Assembly: GCF_010131535.1 (NCBI RefSeq)
Contig: NZ_WUBS01000008.1
Location: forward strand, 186,001-250,000
Source of the DNA: Acerihabitans arboris
GTDB taxonomy: Bacteria; Pseudomonadota; Gammaproteobacteria; Enterobacterales; Enterobacteriaceae
Length of the DNA stretch: 64,000 nucleotides
Direction: 5' to 3'
The translations under genes and the position numbers were made by a program. The notes beneath the pieces were generated by a model. It worked only from the letters and a program-made list of their open reading frames with translations, had not been told where the DNA came from and did no database searches. Positions 25,743 to 34,116 of this stretch are shown here, piece after piece. Each line of letters begins with the position of its first letter. Positions within the stretch are counted from its first letter, which is position 1.

Positions 25743-26792
25743 ATGAATGATGAAAAACTGGCGCAGCTGCGCGAAAAATTCGGCAACCAGATTGAAGAGG
25801 GCAAAATATACCATCCCGATTTCGCCGAGGCGGCGAAAGTGCCGGGCGCCAGCAGGGCCACGGGGCACAGTAAATGGCCGCTCGCCGATCCGGCCACGTT
25901 CCTGAATTTGGCTTATGATTCGGGTGCTTATGAACACCAGTTTGACGGCCTGGATGTGGCCATTATCGGCGTGCCCATGGACCTGGGCGCGGGCGATCGT
26001 CCCGGCTGCCGTTTCGGCCCCCAGGCGGTGCGCTCGGTCAGCCGGGTCGGTCCCTACGATCGTATTTTGAATATCGCCCCGGCCGGGCGGCTCAAGGTCA
26101 TGGACGTCGGCGACGTGGCCTTTACCAATCCGCGTAGCCTGGAGCAGTGCCATGAGGATATCGAACGTTATTACCTGCGGGTCATGGAGGCCGGGGTGGT
26201 GCCGTTAACCGTCGGCGGCGACCATTCCATTACCTATTCCATATTGCGCGCGGTAGGGAAAGACCGGCCCGTGGCCTGCGTGCATTTTGACGCCCACTGC
26301 GATACCTCCGGCGCCTACGGCACCAAATATCACCATGGCGGCCCCTTCCGCCAGGCGGTGCTCGATGGCGTGCTGGACCCCGAAAAGTGCGTGCAAATCG
26401 GCATTCGCGGCGGCGGTGCCTATCACGGCGAGTTTTCCATCGAGTCCGGCATGACGGTGGTTTACGGCGAGGATATTTTGGAAAAAGGCACCGCCTATGC
26501 CATCGAACAGATCACGCGGGTGGTGGGGGAATCGGATGTCTATATCTCGTTTGATATCGATTCGGTGGATCCGGGTTATGCCCCCGGCACCGGCACGCCG
26601 GAGGTGGGCGGATTAACCCCGCGCGAAGTGCAGCAGATCCTGCGCGCCATGGCCGGCATGAATATCATCGGCGCCGATGTGGTTGAAGTGGCGCCGCAAT
26701 ATGACGCCACGTCGAATACCGCCCAGATTACCGCCCAGGTATTATTTACCGAACTGTGCCTGATCGCCCTGGCGCCCGGCCGTCGGCGTTAA
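25743..26792 (+). CDS. Ureohydrolase, agmatinase/guanidinobutyrase family
   Basis: 349-residue binuclear-manganese hydrolase releasing urea from a guanidino compound. Metal ligands are all present: His161 (GGDHSITYS), Asp183, His185 and Asp187 (HFDAHCDTSG), Asp271 and Asp273 (SFDIDSVDPGYAPGTG). Length, the ~70-residue N-terminal extension and the HHGGPFRQAVLDGVLD stretch look nearer to guanidinobutyrase/guanidinopropionase types than to the 306-residue SpeB. It follows the ABC transporter by 97 bp on the same strand with an AAGAGG ribosome site, so probably degrades what the transporter imports. Exact substrate (agmatine, guanidinobutyrate, guanidine, other) not decidable. Confidence 0.85.
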   Translation: MNDEKLAQLREKFGNQIEEGKIYHPDFAEAAKVPGASRATGHSKWPLADPATFLNLAYDSGAYEHQFDGLDVAIIGVPMDLGAGDRPGCRFGPQAVRSVSRVGPYDRILNIAPAGRLKVMDVGDVAFTNPRSLEQCHEDIERYYLRVMEAGVVPLTVGGDHSITYSILRAVGKDRPVACVHFDAHCDTSGAYGTKYHHGGPFRQAVLDGVLDPEKCVQIGIRGGGAYHGEFSIESGMTVVYGEDILEKGTAYAIEQITRVVGESDVYISFDIDSVDPGYAPGTGTPEVGGLTPREVQQILRAMAGMNIIGADVVEVAPQYDATSNTAQITAQVLFTELCLIALAPGRRR

Positions 26793-26801
26793 CACTATAA
26801 A

Positions 26802-26823
26802 GGCCCGTCCCGAGCGGCGGGCC
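26802..26823 (+). terminator. Weak hairpin after the ureohydrolase gene
   Basis: GGCCCG and CGGGCC separated by 10 bases, followed by GCTTATTC. Lies between the ureohydrolase and mdtH; weak, with no real T tract. Confidence 0.35.
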
Positions 26824-26856
26824 GCTTATTCATGATTAGGGAAAAACAGGCGAACT

Positions 26857-28071
26857 ATGCTACCTGTAACCGCGCGGGCGCGACGTGCCGGAAAGCGCTT
26901 TTTATTATTTGATAATATGCTGCTGGAACTGGGTTTTTCAGCGGTGTTTCCTCTGCTGTCGGTCCATTTTGTCGAGCAGCTTGGCTGGCCGGCGGTGATT
27001 GTCGGCGTGTCGCTGGGTATTTGGCAGTTCCTGCAGTCCGGCACCGGCATTCTCGGCGGCGCCATTGCCGATTTATTCGGCGCCAAGCCGATGATCGTTA
27101 TCGGCCTTATCCTGCGCGCCGCCGGTTTCGGCGTGATGGCTTTTGCCGATCGGGGGTGGATCCTGATGCTGGCCTGCGCCCTGGCGGCCCTGGGCGGCAT
27201 GCTGTTCGGCCCCTGCCGTTCGGCGATGGTGATAAAGCTGGTGCGTCCCTATGAGCGCGGGCGTTTTTACTCCATTTTAATGGTGGAGGACAGCGCCTTT
27301 CGGGTGTTGGGCGCGTTGCTCGGCAGCTGGCTGCTGCTGACCTATGATTTCCAGCGGGTGTGCCTGGCCGGCATGGCGTTTTTCCTGCTGGCCGCCGGGT
27401 GGAATGCCTGGAAACTGCCGGCTTATAAGCTCTCCAGCGTGCGCGCGCCGGTACTGGCGGGGATGTCGCGGGCGTTCAACGATCGGCCGTTTCGTCGTTA
27501 TGTGCTGATCCTTACCGGATATTACATCCTGAACGTGCAGGTGATGCTGATGCTGCCGATTGCCGTGCAAAAGATTGCCGGCACGCCCGCGGCGGTAGGC
27601 TGGATGTACTCTATCGACGCCGTCATGGCGTTAGTGTTGCTCTATCCGCTGGCGCGCTGGAGCGAGCGGCATTTTCGCCTGGAGCACCGGCTGATGTTCG
27701 GACTGGTGCTGATGGCGCTGAGCCTGATATGCGTGGGGTTTATCAGTACCGTCGGCATCCTGTTCAGCCTGGTGGTGCTGTTCTATCTCGGCTCGCTGAT
27801 CGCCGAACCGGCTCGGGAGACGCTCAGCGCCGAACTGGCGGATTATCGCGCGCGCGGCAGTTACATGGGATTTAGCCGGTTCGGGGCGGCGGTGGGCGGC
27901 GCGCTGGGTTATACCGGCGGCGGCTGGCTGTATGATTTGGGCGATCGCAGCCAAATGACGGCGCTGCCCTGGCTGATCCTCGGCCTGGTCGGCGCGTTGA
28001 CCACCGTCGGGCTGTGGCTGCGGTTCCGGCATCAGCCCGCGCCGAAAGTAGCGAATTTGCGCAGCCTGTAG
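26857..28071 (+). CDS. mdtH: Major-facilitator drug transporter MdtH
   Basis: 404-residue proton-coupled exporter with 12 predicted helices. It follows E. coli MdtH throughout: [112 protein letters not shown]. In E. coli overproduction gives some quinolone resistance. Start ATG at 26857. The short spacing to the ureohydrolase may allow read-through, but the function is unrelated. Confidence 0.88.
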   Translation: MLPVTARARRAGKRFLLFDNMLLELGFSAVFPLLSVHFVEQLGWPAVIVGVSLGIWQFLQSGTGILGGAIADLFGAKPMIVIGLILRAAGFGVMAFADRGWILMLACALAALGGMLFGPCRSAMVIKLVRPYERGRFYSILMVEDSAFRVLGALLGSWLLLTYDFQRVCLAGMAFFLLAAGWNAWKLPAYKLSSVRAPVLAGMSRAFNDRPFRRYVLILTGYYILNVQVMLMLPIAVQKIAGTPAAVGWMYSIDAVMALVLLYPLARWSERHFRLEHRLMFGLVLMALSLICVGFISTVGILFSLVVLFYLGSLIAEPARETLSAELADYRARGSYMGFSRFGAAVGGALGYTGGGWLYDLGDRSQMTALPWLILGLVGALTTVGLWLRFRHQPAPKVANLRSL

Positions 28072-28140
28072 GGGATTCTGCGCGTGACGGCACAATCGCA
28101 TAGCGGTAACGCGGAACGGGAGGACGATGCCGGTGCCGTA

Positions 28141-29037
28141 TTACCCGGCCCCGAATTCCGCCACCACAAGGTCGATAAAACTGCGCAGTTTCGGCGTCAA
28201 CTGCCGGTGGGCGGCGAACAGGATATGCAGCGGCCGGGACGGCGCTTCATATTCCGGCAACACCCGCAGCAACTGGCCGGACGCCAGATAGGGCCGCAGT
28301 ATCACCTCGGCGCCGAGGATAATGCCGCCGTCGTTCAGCGCGGCGGTCAGCAACGCCGAACTGTCGTTGACCTGCAGGCGGCTCTGCACCCGTACCTGGG
28401 AAGCTTCCCCCTGCCGGATAAATTGCCATTCGCTGCGCGGCGGACCCGACCAGAAGCTGTAACCCAGGCACTCATGATGTTCGAGATCGTTTAATTGCCG
28501 CGGCAGGCCGCAGCGGGCCAGATAGCCCGGCGACGCGCAGGCAATCAGCCGGTAGGGCGCCAGCTCGCGGGCGGCAAGGCTCGAGTCCTTGAGCGCGCCG
28601 AGGCGAATTACCGCCTCGTAGCCTTCATCCACCATATCCACAAACCGATCGGTTAGGGTCAAATCCATCGACACCTCCGGATACGCCAGCAGGTATCGGT
28701 TGATCATCGGCGTCAGGGCGTAGGCGCCGAAGGTGACCGGTGCATTGACGCGCAGCTGGCCGCGTGGCGTAGCGCTGAGTTCAAGTGCGACGGATTCCGC
28801 CGCCTGCGCCTCGGCCAGCACGATTTTGCAGCGCTGGTAAAACGCCAGGCCGATTTCGGTCAAACTCTGCCGGCGGGTGGTGCGGTTAAGCAGACGTGCG
28901 CCCAGGCGATCCTCCAGGAATACCACATGCTTGCCCACCATTTGCGCCGAGATATTCAGCGCGTCGGCGGCGGCGGCAAAGGAGCCCCGATCGGCGACTT
29001 TGACAAATACCGCCATGCTGGTCAGTCGGTCCATCAA
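28141..29037 (-). CDS. LysR-family transcriptional regulator
   Basis: 298 residues: N-terminal winged helix-turn-helix (MAVFVKVADRGSFAAAADAL, KHVVFLEDRLGARLLNRTTR) and a C-terminal effector domain (RGQLRVNAPVTFGAYALTPM). Belongs to the large CrgA/YhjC-like subgroup that often controls a divergently transcribed oxidoreductase. The divergent partner is the NADP-oxidoreductase gene at 29164, with 126 bp between. Inducer unknown. Confidence 0.92.
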   Translation of the reverse strand: MMDRLTSMAVFVKVADRGSFAAAADALNISAQMVGKHVVFLEDRLGARLLNRTTRRQSLTEIGLAFYQRCKIVLAEAQAAESVALELSATPRGQLRVNAPVTFGAYALTPMINRYLLAYPEVSMDLTLTDRFVDMVDEGYEAVIRLGALKDSSLAARELAPYRLIACASPGYLARCGLPRQLNDLEHHECLGYSFWSGPPRSEWQFIRQGEASQVRVQSRLQVNDSSALLTAALNDGGIILGAEVILRPYLASGQLLRVLPEYEAPSRPLHILFAAHRQLTPKLRSFIDLVVAEFGAG

Positions 29038-29163
29038 TGCTCTCCCGTCGAATTATTCACAACCATAGGTTGTGAGATTAGCGATATTATGCCTATTTAT
29101 CGCATAAAGGTTGGCAATGTAAAGTCACTTTTGAACACTTTCCCTTGCAACAGGAGCTGCATC

Positions 29164-29802
29164 ATGAAAATAGGCATTATCGGCGCGGGTTTTATCGGCC
29201 GCGCCATCGCCCGACTTGCGGTCGACCAGGGACATGAGGTGATGGTCAGTAATTCCCGCGGCCCGCACACCCTGACGAGCCTGGTGGCGTCCATAGGCTG
29301 TCTAACCGGCAGCGCGGAACAAGCGGCCGCTTTTGGCGAAGTGGTGGTGGTCGCCGTTCCGCTGAAGAATTACCGGGAAATCCCGGTTGCGCCCGTGGCC
29401 GGTAAAGTCGTGCTGGACGCGAATAATTATTATCCCGAGCGCGATGGACACATGCCCGAACTGGATAATCACTCCACGACGACCAGCGAACTGCTGGCCC
29501 GCCATCTTGCCGGGGCCAAGATCGTCAAGGCGTTTAACTCCATCCGCGTTAACGATCTGGAACGCGACGGGCTGCCGGCCGGCACGCCGGGGCGGCGCGC
29601 GCTGCCCATCAGCGGCGACGACGCGGCGGCCAAACGAACGGCGACGGCGCTTATCGAACAATTCGGTTTTGACGCGGTGGATGCCGGACCCTTGGCAGAG
29701 GGATGGCGCTTCCAGCGGGGCAGGCCGATGTATTGCGAGCGTTTTGATATTGCCGGGCTGCAAAAAGCATTGGCTGATAACGATGAGGAACATGTTATAT
29801 AG
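29164..29802 (+). CDS. NADPH-dependent F420-reductase-like oxidoreductase
   Basis: 212 residues with a Rossmann N-terminus (MKIGIIGAGFIGRAIARLAV, SNSRGP after the second strand, VVVVAVPLKNY). It belongs to the NADP-oxidoreductase coenzyme-F420-dependent family, which in enterobacteria, lacking F420, probably uses another flavin-like or imine substrate. KAFNSIRVNDLERDGLPAG is the conserved central motif. AGGAG ribosome site eight bases before ATG 29164. Probably regulated by the divergent LysR protein. Confidence 0.85.
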   Translation: MKIGIIGAGFIGRAIARLAVDQGHEVMVSNSRGPHTLTSLVASIGCLTGSAEQAAAFGEVVVVAVPLKNYREIPVAPVAGKVVLDANNYYPERDGHMPELDNHSTTTSELLARHLAGAKIVKAFNSIRVNDLERDGLPAGTPGRRALPISGDDAAAKRTATALIEQFGFDAVDAGPLAEGWRFQRGRPMYCERFDIAGLQKALADNDEEHVI

Positions 29803-29884
29803 CTGAAAATGCGGTAATCTCCTTTCCCTCGATAAAACGCATCGTCAGACCCGCGCGCGGGGATGTGCAAACAGATACTGAGGG

Positions 29885-31297
29885 ATGATAGTGGAACCAA
29901 AACAGGAGTTGCAGCGCGGCCTCAAGGCCCGGCACATTGAACTGATAGCCCTCGGCGGCACCATCGGCGTCGGCCTGTTCATGGGGGCCGCCAGTACGCT
30001 GCAATGGGCCGGACCCTCGGTGCTGCTGGCCTATATTATCGCCGGTTTATTTGTGTTTTTCATTATGCGCTCCATGGGCGAGATGCTCTATCTCGAGCCC
30101 ATTGCCGGATCCTTCGCGGTCTATGCCCACCGCTATATGAGCCCGTTTTTTGGTTATCTCACCGCCTGGAGCTACTGGTTTATGTGGATGGCGGTGGGCG
30201 TGTCGGAAATCACCGCCATCGGCGTCTATGTCCAATACTGGCTTCCCGGGCTGCCGCAGTGGCTGCCGGCGCTGGCCGCCGTCGCGCTGGTGGCTCTCGC
30301 CAACCTGGCCGCGGTCAGACTCTATGGCGAAATTGAGTTCTGGTTCGCGATGATTAAAATCACCACCATCGTGGTCATGATCGTGGTGGGGCTGGGCATT
30401 ATATTTTTTGGTATCGGCAACCACGGCCATCCGGTCGGACTCGGTAATCTCACCGCCCATGGCGGCTTTTTTGCCGGCGGCTGGAAGGGCCTGCTGTTTG
30501 CGCTCTGTATCGTGGTGGCATCCTACCAGGGGGTGGAACTGGTAGGCATCACCGCCGGCGAGGCCAGCAACCCGCAGGTGACCCTCAGGAGAGCGATAGG
30601 CAAGATCCTGTGGCGCATCCTGATTTTTTACGTCGGGGCGATCTTTGTTATCGTCGCTATTTTTCCCTGGAATGAAATCGACGGCGGCGGCAGCCCGTTC
30701 GTGCTGACCTTTGCCAAAATCGGCATTACCGCGGCGGCGGGTATTATCAATTTTGTTATCCTGACCGCCGCGCTGTCCGGCTGCAACAGCGGCATGTACA
30801 GCTGCGGGCGCATGCTGTACGCCCTGGCGAATAATCGCCAGCTGCCGGCGGCGGTGGGGCGGGTGTCCCGCAACGGCATCCCGGCGGTGGGCGTGATGCT
30901 GTCCATTGTGATATTGCTGTTGGGATCCTGCCTGAATTATATAATTCCCAATCCGCAGCGGGTGTTTGTCTATGTCTATAGCGCCAGCGTCCTGCCGGGC
31001 ATGGTGCCCTGGTTTGTGGTGTTAATCAGCCAACTGCGCTTTCGCCGGGCCCACCGGAGCGCCATGGCGTCCCATCCGTTTCGCTCGGTATGGTTTCCCT
31101 GGTCCAACTACCTGACCATGGCCTTTTTAATCTGCGTACTGGCGGGCATGGCCTTCAGTCCCGATACCCGGCTGTCGCTGATCGTCGGGTCGTCTTTTTT
31201 AATCTTGGTTTCAGTAGTTTACCGATTACTGGGTTTTAACAAGGCCAAGGCCGGGGCGCCGGCGGCGGTGAATGCCGAAGGCGCTGCGGTTGATTAA
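29885..31297 (+). CDS. thrP: Threonine/serine:H+ symporter ThrP (YifK)
   Basis: 470-residue APC-superfamily amino-acid permease with 12 helices, almost co-linear with E. coli YifK/Thr[101 protein letters not shown]. The ATG at 29885 overlaps a GAGGG that would suit a GTG start at 29891 better, giving [11 protein letters not shown]; both are possible. In E. coli expression responds to Lrp and nitrogen. A strong terminator follows at 31411. Confidence 0.92.
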   Translation: MIVEPKQELQRGLKARHIELIALGGTIGVGLFMGAASTLQWAGPSVLLAYIIAGLFVFFIMRSMGEMLYLEPIAGSFAVYAHRYMSPFFGYLTAWSYWFMWMAVGVSEITAIGVYVQYWLPGLPQWLPALAAVALVALANLAAVRLYGEIEFWFAMIKITTIVVMIVVGLGIIFFGIGNHGHPVGLGNLTAHGGFFAGGWKGLLFALCIVVASYQGVELVGITAGEASNPQVTLRRAIGKILWRILIFYVGAIFVIVAIFPWNEIDGGGSPFVLTFAKIGITAAAGIINFVILTAALSGCNSGMYSCGRMLYALANNRQLPAAVGRVSRNGIPAVGVMLSIVILLLGSCLNYIIPNPQRVFVYVYSASVLPGMVPWFVVLISQLRFRRAHRSAMASHPFRSVWFPWSNYLTMAFLICVLAGMAFSPDTRLSLIVGSSFLILVSVVYRLLGFNKAKAGAPAAVNAEGAAVD

Positions 31298-31385
31298 AAT
31301 CTGAGCGGCATCACATTATCAACATCTGTCGCCGGCCGACTCTTGTTAAAATAGCGCGCCGGCGGCATTATCAATCACTGTAGTC

Positions 31386-31400
31386 GGCGGCAATGCCGCC
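31386..31400. repeat. Small GC hairpin
   Basis: GGCGGC-AAT-GCCGCC in the space between thrP and its terminator; short-loop stem of 6 bp without a T run. Confidence 0.3.
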
Positions 31401-31410
31401 GTTCAGGTAA

Positions 31411-31481
31411 AACCTAAACTCCTTGTTTCTATTGCTGCTTCTGCTTCAGCGGTGGTAAACAAGCGGTTTAGGTTTTTTTTT
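31411..31481 (+). terminator. Rho-independent terminator after thrP, long-looped
   Basis: Stem AACCTAAAC (31411-31419) with GTTTAGGTT (31466-31474), extended inward by CTTGTTT (31422-31428) with AAACAAG (31457-31463), followed by a run of eight or nine T. The 28-base loop is unusually long. Confidence 0.8.
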
Positions 31482-31667
31482 GGGATGCAAGCACGGGTTG
31501 GCCGCATAAATCGCGTCAAACCGCGGTGAAATTCGGTTTTTATATCGGATTGCCAGTTGCCAAACCGGGGTTTATGCCAGTATTACCTCAATATTACAGA
31601 GTATAAACTCGCTATTTGTTAATAATTTATTAAAATTCACCATCATAGGGCATTAAAACAGTGTTAA

Positions 31668-31684
31668 TGCCTGTAATTGGTGCA
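31668..31684 (+). promoter_or_regulatory. NtrC-site-like half-site upstream of dgcN
   Basis: TGCCTGTAATTGGTGCA: the right half TGGTGCA is a perfect match to the NtrC consensus TGCACCA-N3-TGGTGCA, while the left half keeps only TGC. About 110 bp upstream of the -24 element at 31778. Confidence 0.4.
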
Positions 31685-31777
31685 AAAACGCCCCGGTTAG
31701 CGCCGGAAATCCGCGGCGGCACGGGGAAATATAATTTATTCATATGATTTATATCACTATTTTTCATAACCGCCGAT

Positions 31778-31794
31778 TTGGCATGACCCGTGCT
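31778..31794 (+). promoter_or_regulatory. Sigma-54 promoter upstream of the dgcN-like gene
   Basis: TTGGCATGACCCGTGCT has the invariant GG-N10-GC spacing and most of the TTGGCACG-N4-TTGCT consensus. Predicted start near 31806, about 100 bp before the ATG. The other bases of the thrP-dgcN interval (31298-31904) hold only the terminator and this regulatory region. Confidence 0.65.
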
Positions 31795-31904
31795 TTGATC
31801 ATGTTACCGCGCTAACACCCGGGCCGCCTCTGTCAGTGAAATAACAGGCGCGCAGCATCGGTGGGGCGCACCTTTTACCGTTACTGTTTAATGAGGCGTA
31901 GCTG

Positions 31905-32897
31905 ATGGAAATCCAAAAACCTTACCTGCTGTTCCTGGCGGACGCGCACGACCGGCTGGCGGCCAAAGTGGCCACGGGCATTCGCCACTGGCATCCGGAA
32001 TACTGCGTCGGCCAGCTGCGCATGGAGGGCTGCCGGGTGGACTGCGGCCTGCCCGATCTGGATATCGCCGCCGCCCGCGCCATGGGGGCCAAAACGCTGG
32101 TGATCGGCGTGGCCAATCGCGGTGGGGTGATTGCCGATCATTGGGTCGAGGCGCTGCGCGACGCACTGGAAAACGGCATGGATCTGGCCGCCGGACTGCA
32201 TAACCGCCTGTCGGACGTGCCGGTGCTGAAAGAAACGGCGGATCGTCTGGGCCGCTCGCTGTTCGACGTGCGCCATACCAACGCCGCGCTACCGGTGGGC
32301 AACGGCCGCAAACGCGTCGGCAAAAGGCTGCTGCCGGTCGGCACCGACTGCTCCTGCGGCAAAATGTATACCGCGTTGGCTATCGAGAAAGCCATGCTGG
32401 AGCAGGGTAAAAAAGCCACGTTTCGCGCCACCGGCCAGACCGGCATCCTGGTCAGCGGCGCGGGCATCAGTATCGACGCGGTGGTGGCGGACTTTATCGC
32501 CGGCGCGGTGGAAACGCTGGCGCCGGACAACGACCCGGACCATTGGGACGTTATCGAGGGGCAGGGATCGCTGTTCCACCCGTCGTTCGCCGGGGTAACC
32601 CTAGGGCTGATCCACGGCGCGCAGCCGGATGCGCTGGTGTTGTGCCATGAGCCGACGCGCACCGCCATGCGCGGCGTGGATTATCCGCTGCCGGGGCTGG
32701 CCGAATGTATGGCGCTTAACCTCCAGGCGGCGCGGCTGACCAATCCGCAGGCGCGGTTTGCCGGCATCTCCATCAACAGCGCGCTGATGTCCGGGGCGGA
32801 CGCGCTGGCCTATATGGCCGAACTGGAAACATTGTACGGTTTGCCGGTGGTGGATCCGTTTCGTCAGGGCGTCGGCCGCATTATCGAGCAACTTTAA
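31905..32897 (+). CDS. dgcN: DUF1611 protein, DgcN-like (D-glutamate N-acetyltransferase family)
   Basis: 330 residues covering both DUF1611 halves: N-terminal Rossmann-like part (FLADAHDRLAAKVATGIRHW, CGLPDLDIAAARAMGAKTLV) and C-terminal P-loop-like part (GTDCSCGKMYTALAIEKAML, FRATGQTGILVSGAGISID, DVIEGQGSLFHPSFAGVTLG). In marine bacteria DgcN acetylates D-glutamate as the first step of its catabolism, followed by the enolase-superfamily enzyme DgcA. Here no DgcA is next door; a class-IV transaminase follows after 16 bp. Role in D-amino-acid use is therefore likely, but the exact reaction is inferred. Confidence 0.8.
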   Translation: MEIQKPYLLFLADAHDRLAAKVATGIRHWHPEYCVGQLRMEGCRVDCGLPDLDIAAARAMGAKTLVIGVANRGGVIADHWVEALRDALENGMDLAAGLHNRLSDVPVLKETADRLGRSLFDVRHTNAALPVGNGRKRVGKRLLPVGTDCSCGKMYTALAIEKAMLEQGKKATFRATGQTGILVSGAGISIDAVVADFIAGAVETLAPDNDPDHWDVIEGQGSLFHPSFAGVTLGLIHGAQPDALVLCHEPTRTAMRGVDYPLPGLAECMALNLQAARLTNPQARFAGISINSALMSGADALAYMAELETLYGLPVVDPFRQGVGRIIEQL

Positions 32898-32913
32898 CCA
32901 CGCGGGATAACCC

Positions 32914-33774
32914 ATGACCAGAATTGTCTATCTTAACGGCGAATACGTGCCGGAACAGGACGCCAGGGTGTCGATCTTCGATCGGGGATTTCTGTTCTCC
33001 GACGCGGTCTATGAAGTGACCGCGGTGTTAAACGGCAAGTTATTGGAAAACGACGGGCATATCGGCCGTCTGGTGCGATCCTGCCGGGAACTGCAGCTCA
33101 CCCTACCAGTCACTCCCGGTGAGCTCGAAGCCATACAGCGGGAGCTGATTGCCCGCAATCAACTGCGGGAAGGGGCGGTGTACCTGCAGCTAAGCCGTGG
33201 TTCCACCGGCGACCGGGAGTTTGATTTCCCTCCGGCCGGTACGGCGCCAACGCTTACGCTGTTTACCCAGGCGCGGCCGGTTATCGATAACGCCAGGGCG
33301 ATAAAGGGTATCCGGGTCATTACCCTGGAGGATATCCGCTGGCGCCGACGTGATATCAAGACGGTCGGGCTGCTGGCTCCCTGCCTGGCCAAGGAGTATG
33401 CCCACGCCCGGGGCGCGGACGATGCCTTCCTGGTGGAAGACGGCATGGTAACCGAAGGCAGCGCCTGCAACGCCTGGATTGTCACCGAATCCGGTACCCT
33501 GGTAACCCGGCCGCTCAGCAACGATATTTTGCATGGCATAACCCGCCGCTCGCTGCTGGAATTGGCCAAAACCCATAATATCCCCTTTGAGGAGCGCGCC
33601 TTCAGCGTCGAGGAGGCCTATAACGCCCGCGAGGCGTTTATCAGTTCCGCCACCACCTTTATCTGGCCGGTGGTTAATATCGACGGCAGGGCGGTGGGGG
33701 ACGGCGAGCCCGGCCCGGTGACCCGGGCGCTGCGCGCGATATATGTGGAAATGGCGCTGCGGGCCACCGCGTGA
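32914..33774 (+). CDS. dat: D-amino-acid transaminase-like protein (class IV PLP aminotransferase)
   Basis: 286 residues, the usual size of D-alanine transaminase (about 283). Features: DARVSIFDRGFLFSDAVYEV, EGAVYLQLSRGSTGDREFDF, the PLP lysine probably Lys149 in RRRDIKTVGLL, VTEGSACNAWIV with the PLP-contacting Glu, and NDILHGITRRSLLEL. The R-x-R pattern of branched-chain enzymes is absent, favouring D-alanine/D-glutamate exchange over BCAT or aminodeoxychorismate lyase. Follows the dgcN-like gene by 16 bp. Cytoplasmic. Confidence 0.8.
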   Translation: MTRIVYLNGEYVPEQDARVSIFDRGFLFSDAVYEVTAVLNGKLLENDGHIGRLVRSCRELQLTLPVTPGELEAIQRELIARNQLREGAVYLQLSRGSTGDREFDFPPAGTAPTLTLFTQARPVIDNARAIKGIRVITLEDIRWRRRDIKTVGLLAPCLAKEYAHARGADDAFLVEDGMVTEGSACNAWIVTESGTLVTRPLSNDILHGITRRSLLELAKTHNIPFEERAFSVEEAYNAREAFISSATTFIWPVVNIDGRAVGDGEPGPVTRALRAIYVEMALRATA

Positions 33775-33848
33775 TTTTAATGTGATACATGCCCGGTTTG
33801 TTATTGAAATTAGATATTAACGTTAAAAGATAGTCTTTAATAGACGGT

Positions 33849-33865
33849 GTCACCGCAATGGTGCA
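33849..33865 (+). promoter_or_regulatory. NtrC-binding site upstream of the HAAT operon, distal
   Basis: GTCACCGCAATGGTGCA agrees with TGCACCA-N3-TGGTGCA at 11 of 14 fixed positions by hand count, with a perfect right half. About 145 bp before the -24 box at 33994. Confidence 0.6.
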
Positions 33866-33901
33866 ACCACGGCGCCAGTACCGCTCGCCGCCGGCCGCGG
33901 C

Positions 33902-33916
33902 GCACTCATCGGGTGC
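33902..33916 (+). promoter_or_regulatory. NtrC-binding site upstream of the HAAT operon, proximal
   Basis: GCACTCATCGGGTGC has perfect GCAC-N7-GTGC outer arms. It lies about 53 bp, five helical turns, downstream of the distal site, so the two would face the same side of the DNA. Confidence 0.6.
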
Positions 33917-33993
33917 GGCCCGCGCGCCTCCGGGGTTATCCGCGGGCGATGCGGAACTGTTGTCACCCGCTAACTTGCCCGCGTTTGCCATTA

Positions 33994-34010
33994 TGGCCGG
34001 ATAATTGCTT
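33994..34010 (+). promoter_or_regulatory. Sigma-54 promoter of the branched-chain-type ABC operon
   Basis: TGGCCGGATAATTGCTT has the GG-N10-GC core and a perfect TTGCTT -12 part. Expected start about 34022, 95 bp before the binding-protein ATG. Confidence 0.75.
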
Positions 34011-34116
34011 ATTTTGTTAGGGTTAATACCCGCCGTCTTCATGGGTTGTACGTTTAAGCTTCAGGATTCATGGTCCACGCCTCGGGCGTCTTGCTAAAAC
34101 AGTATAAAGGAACCAG

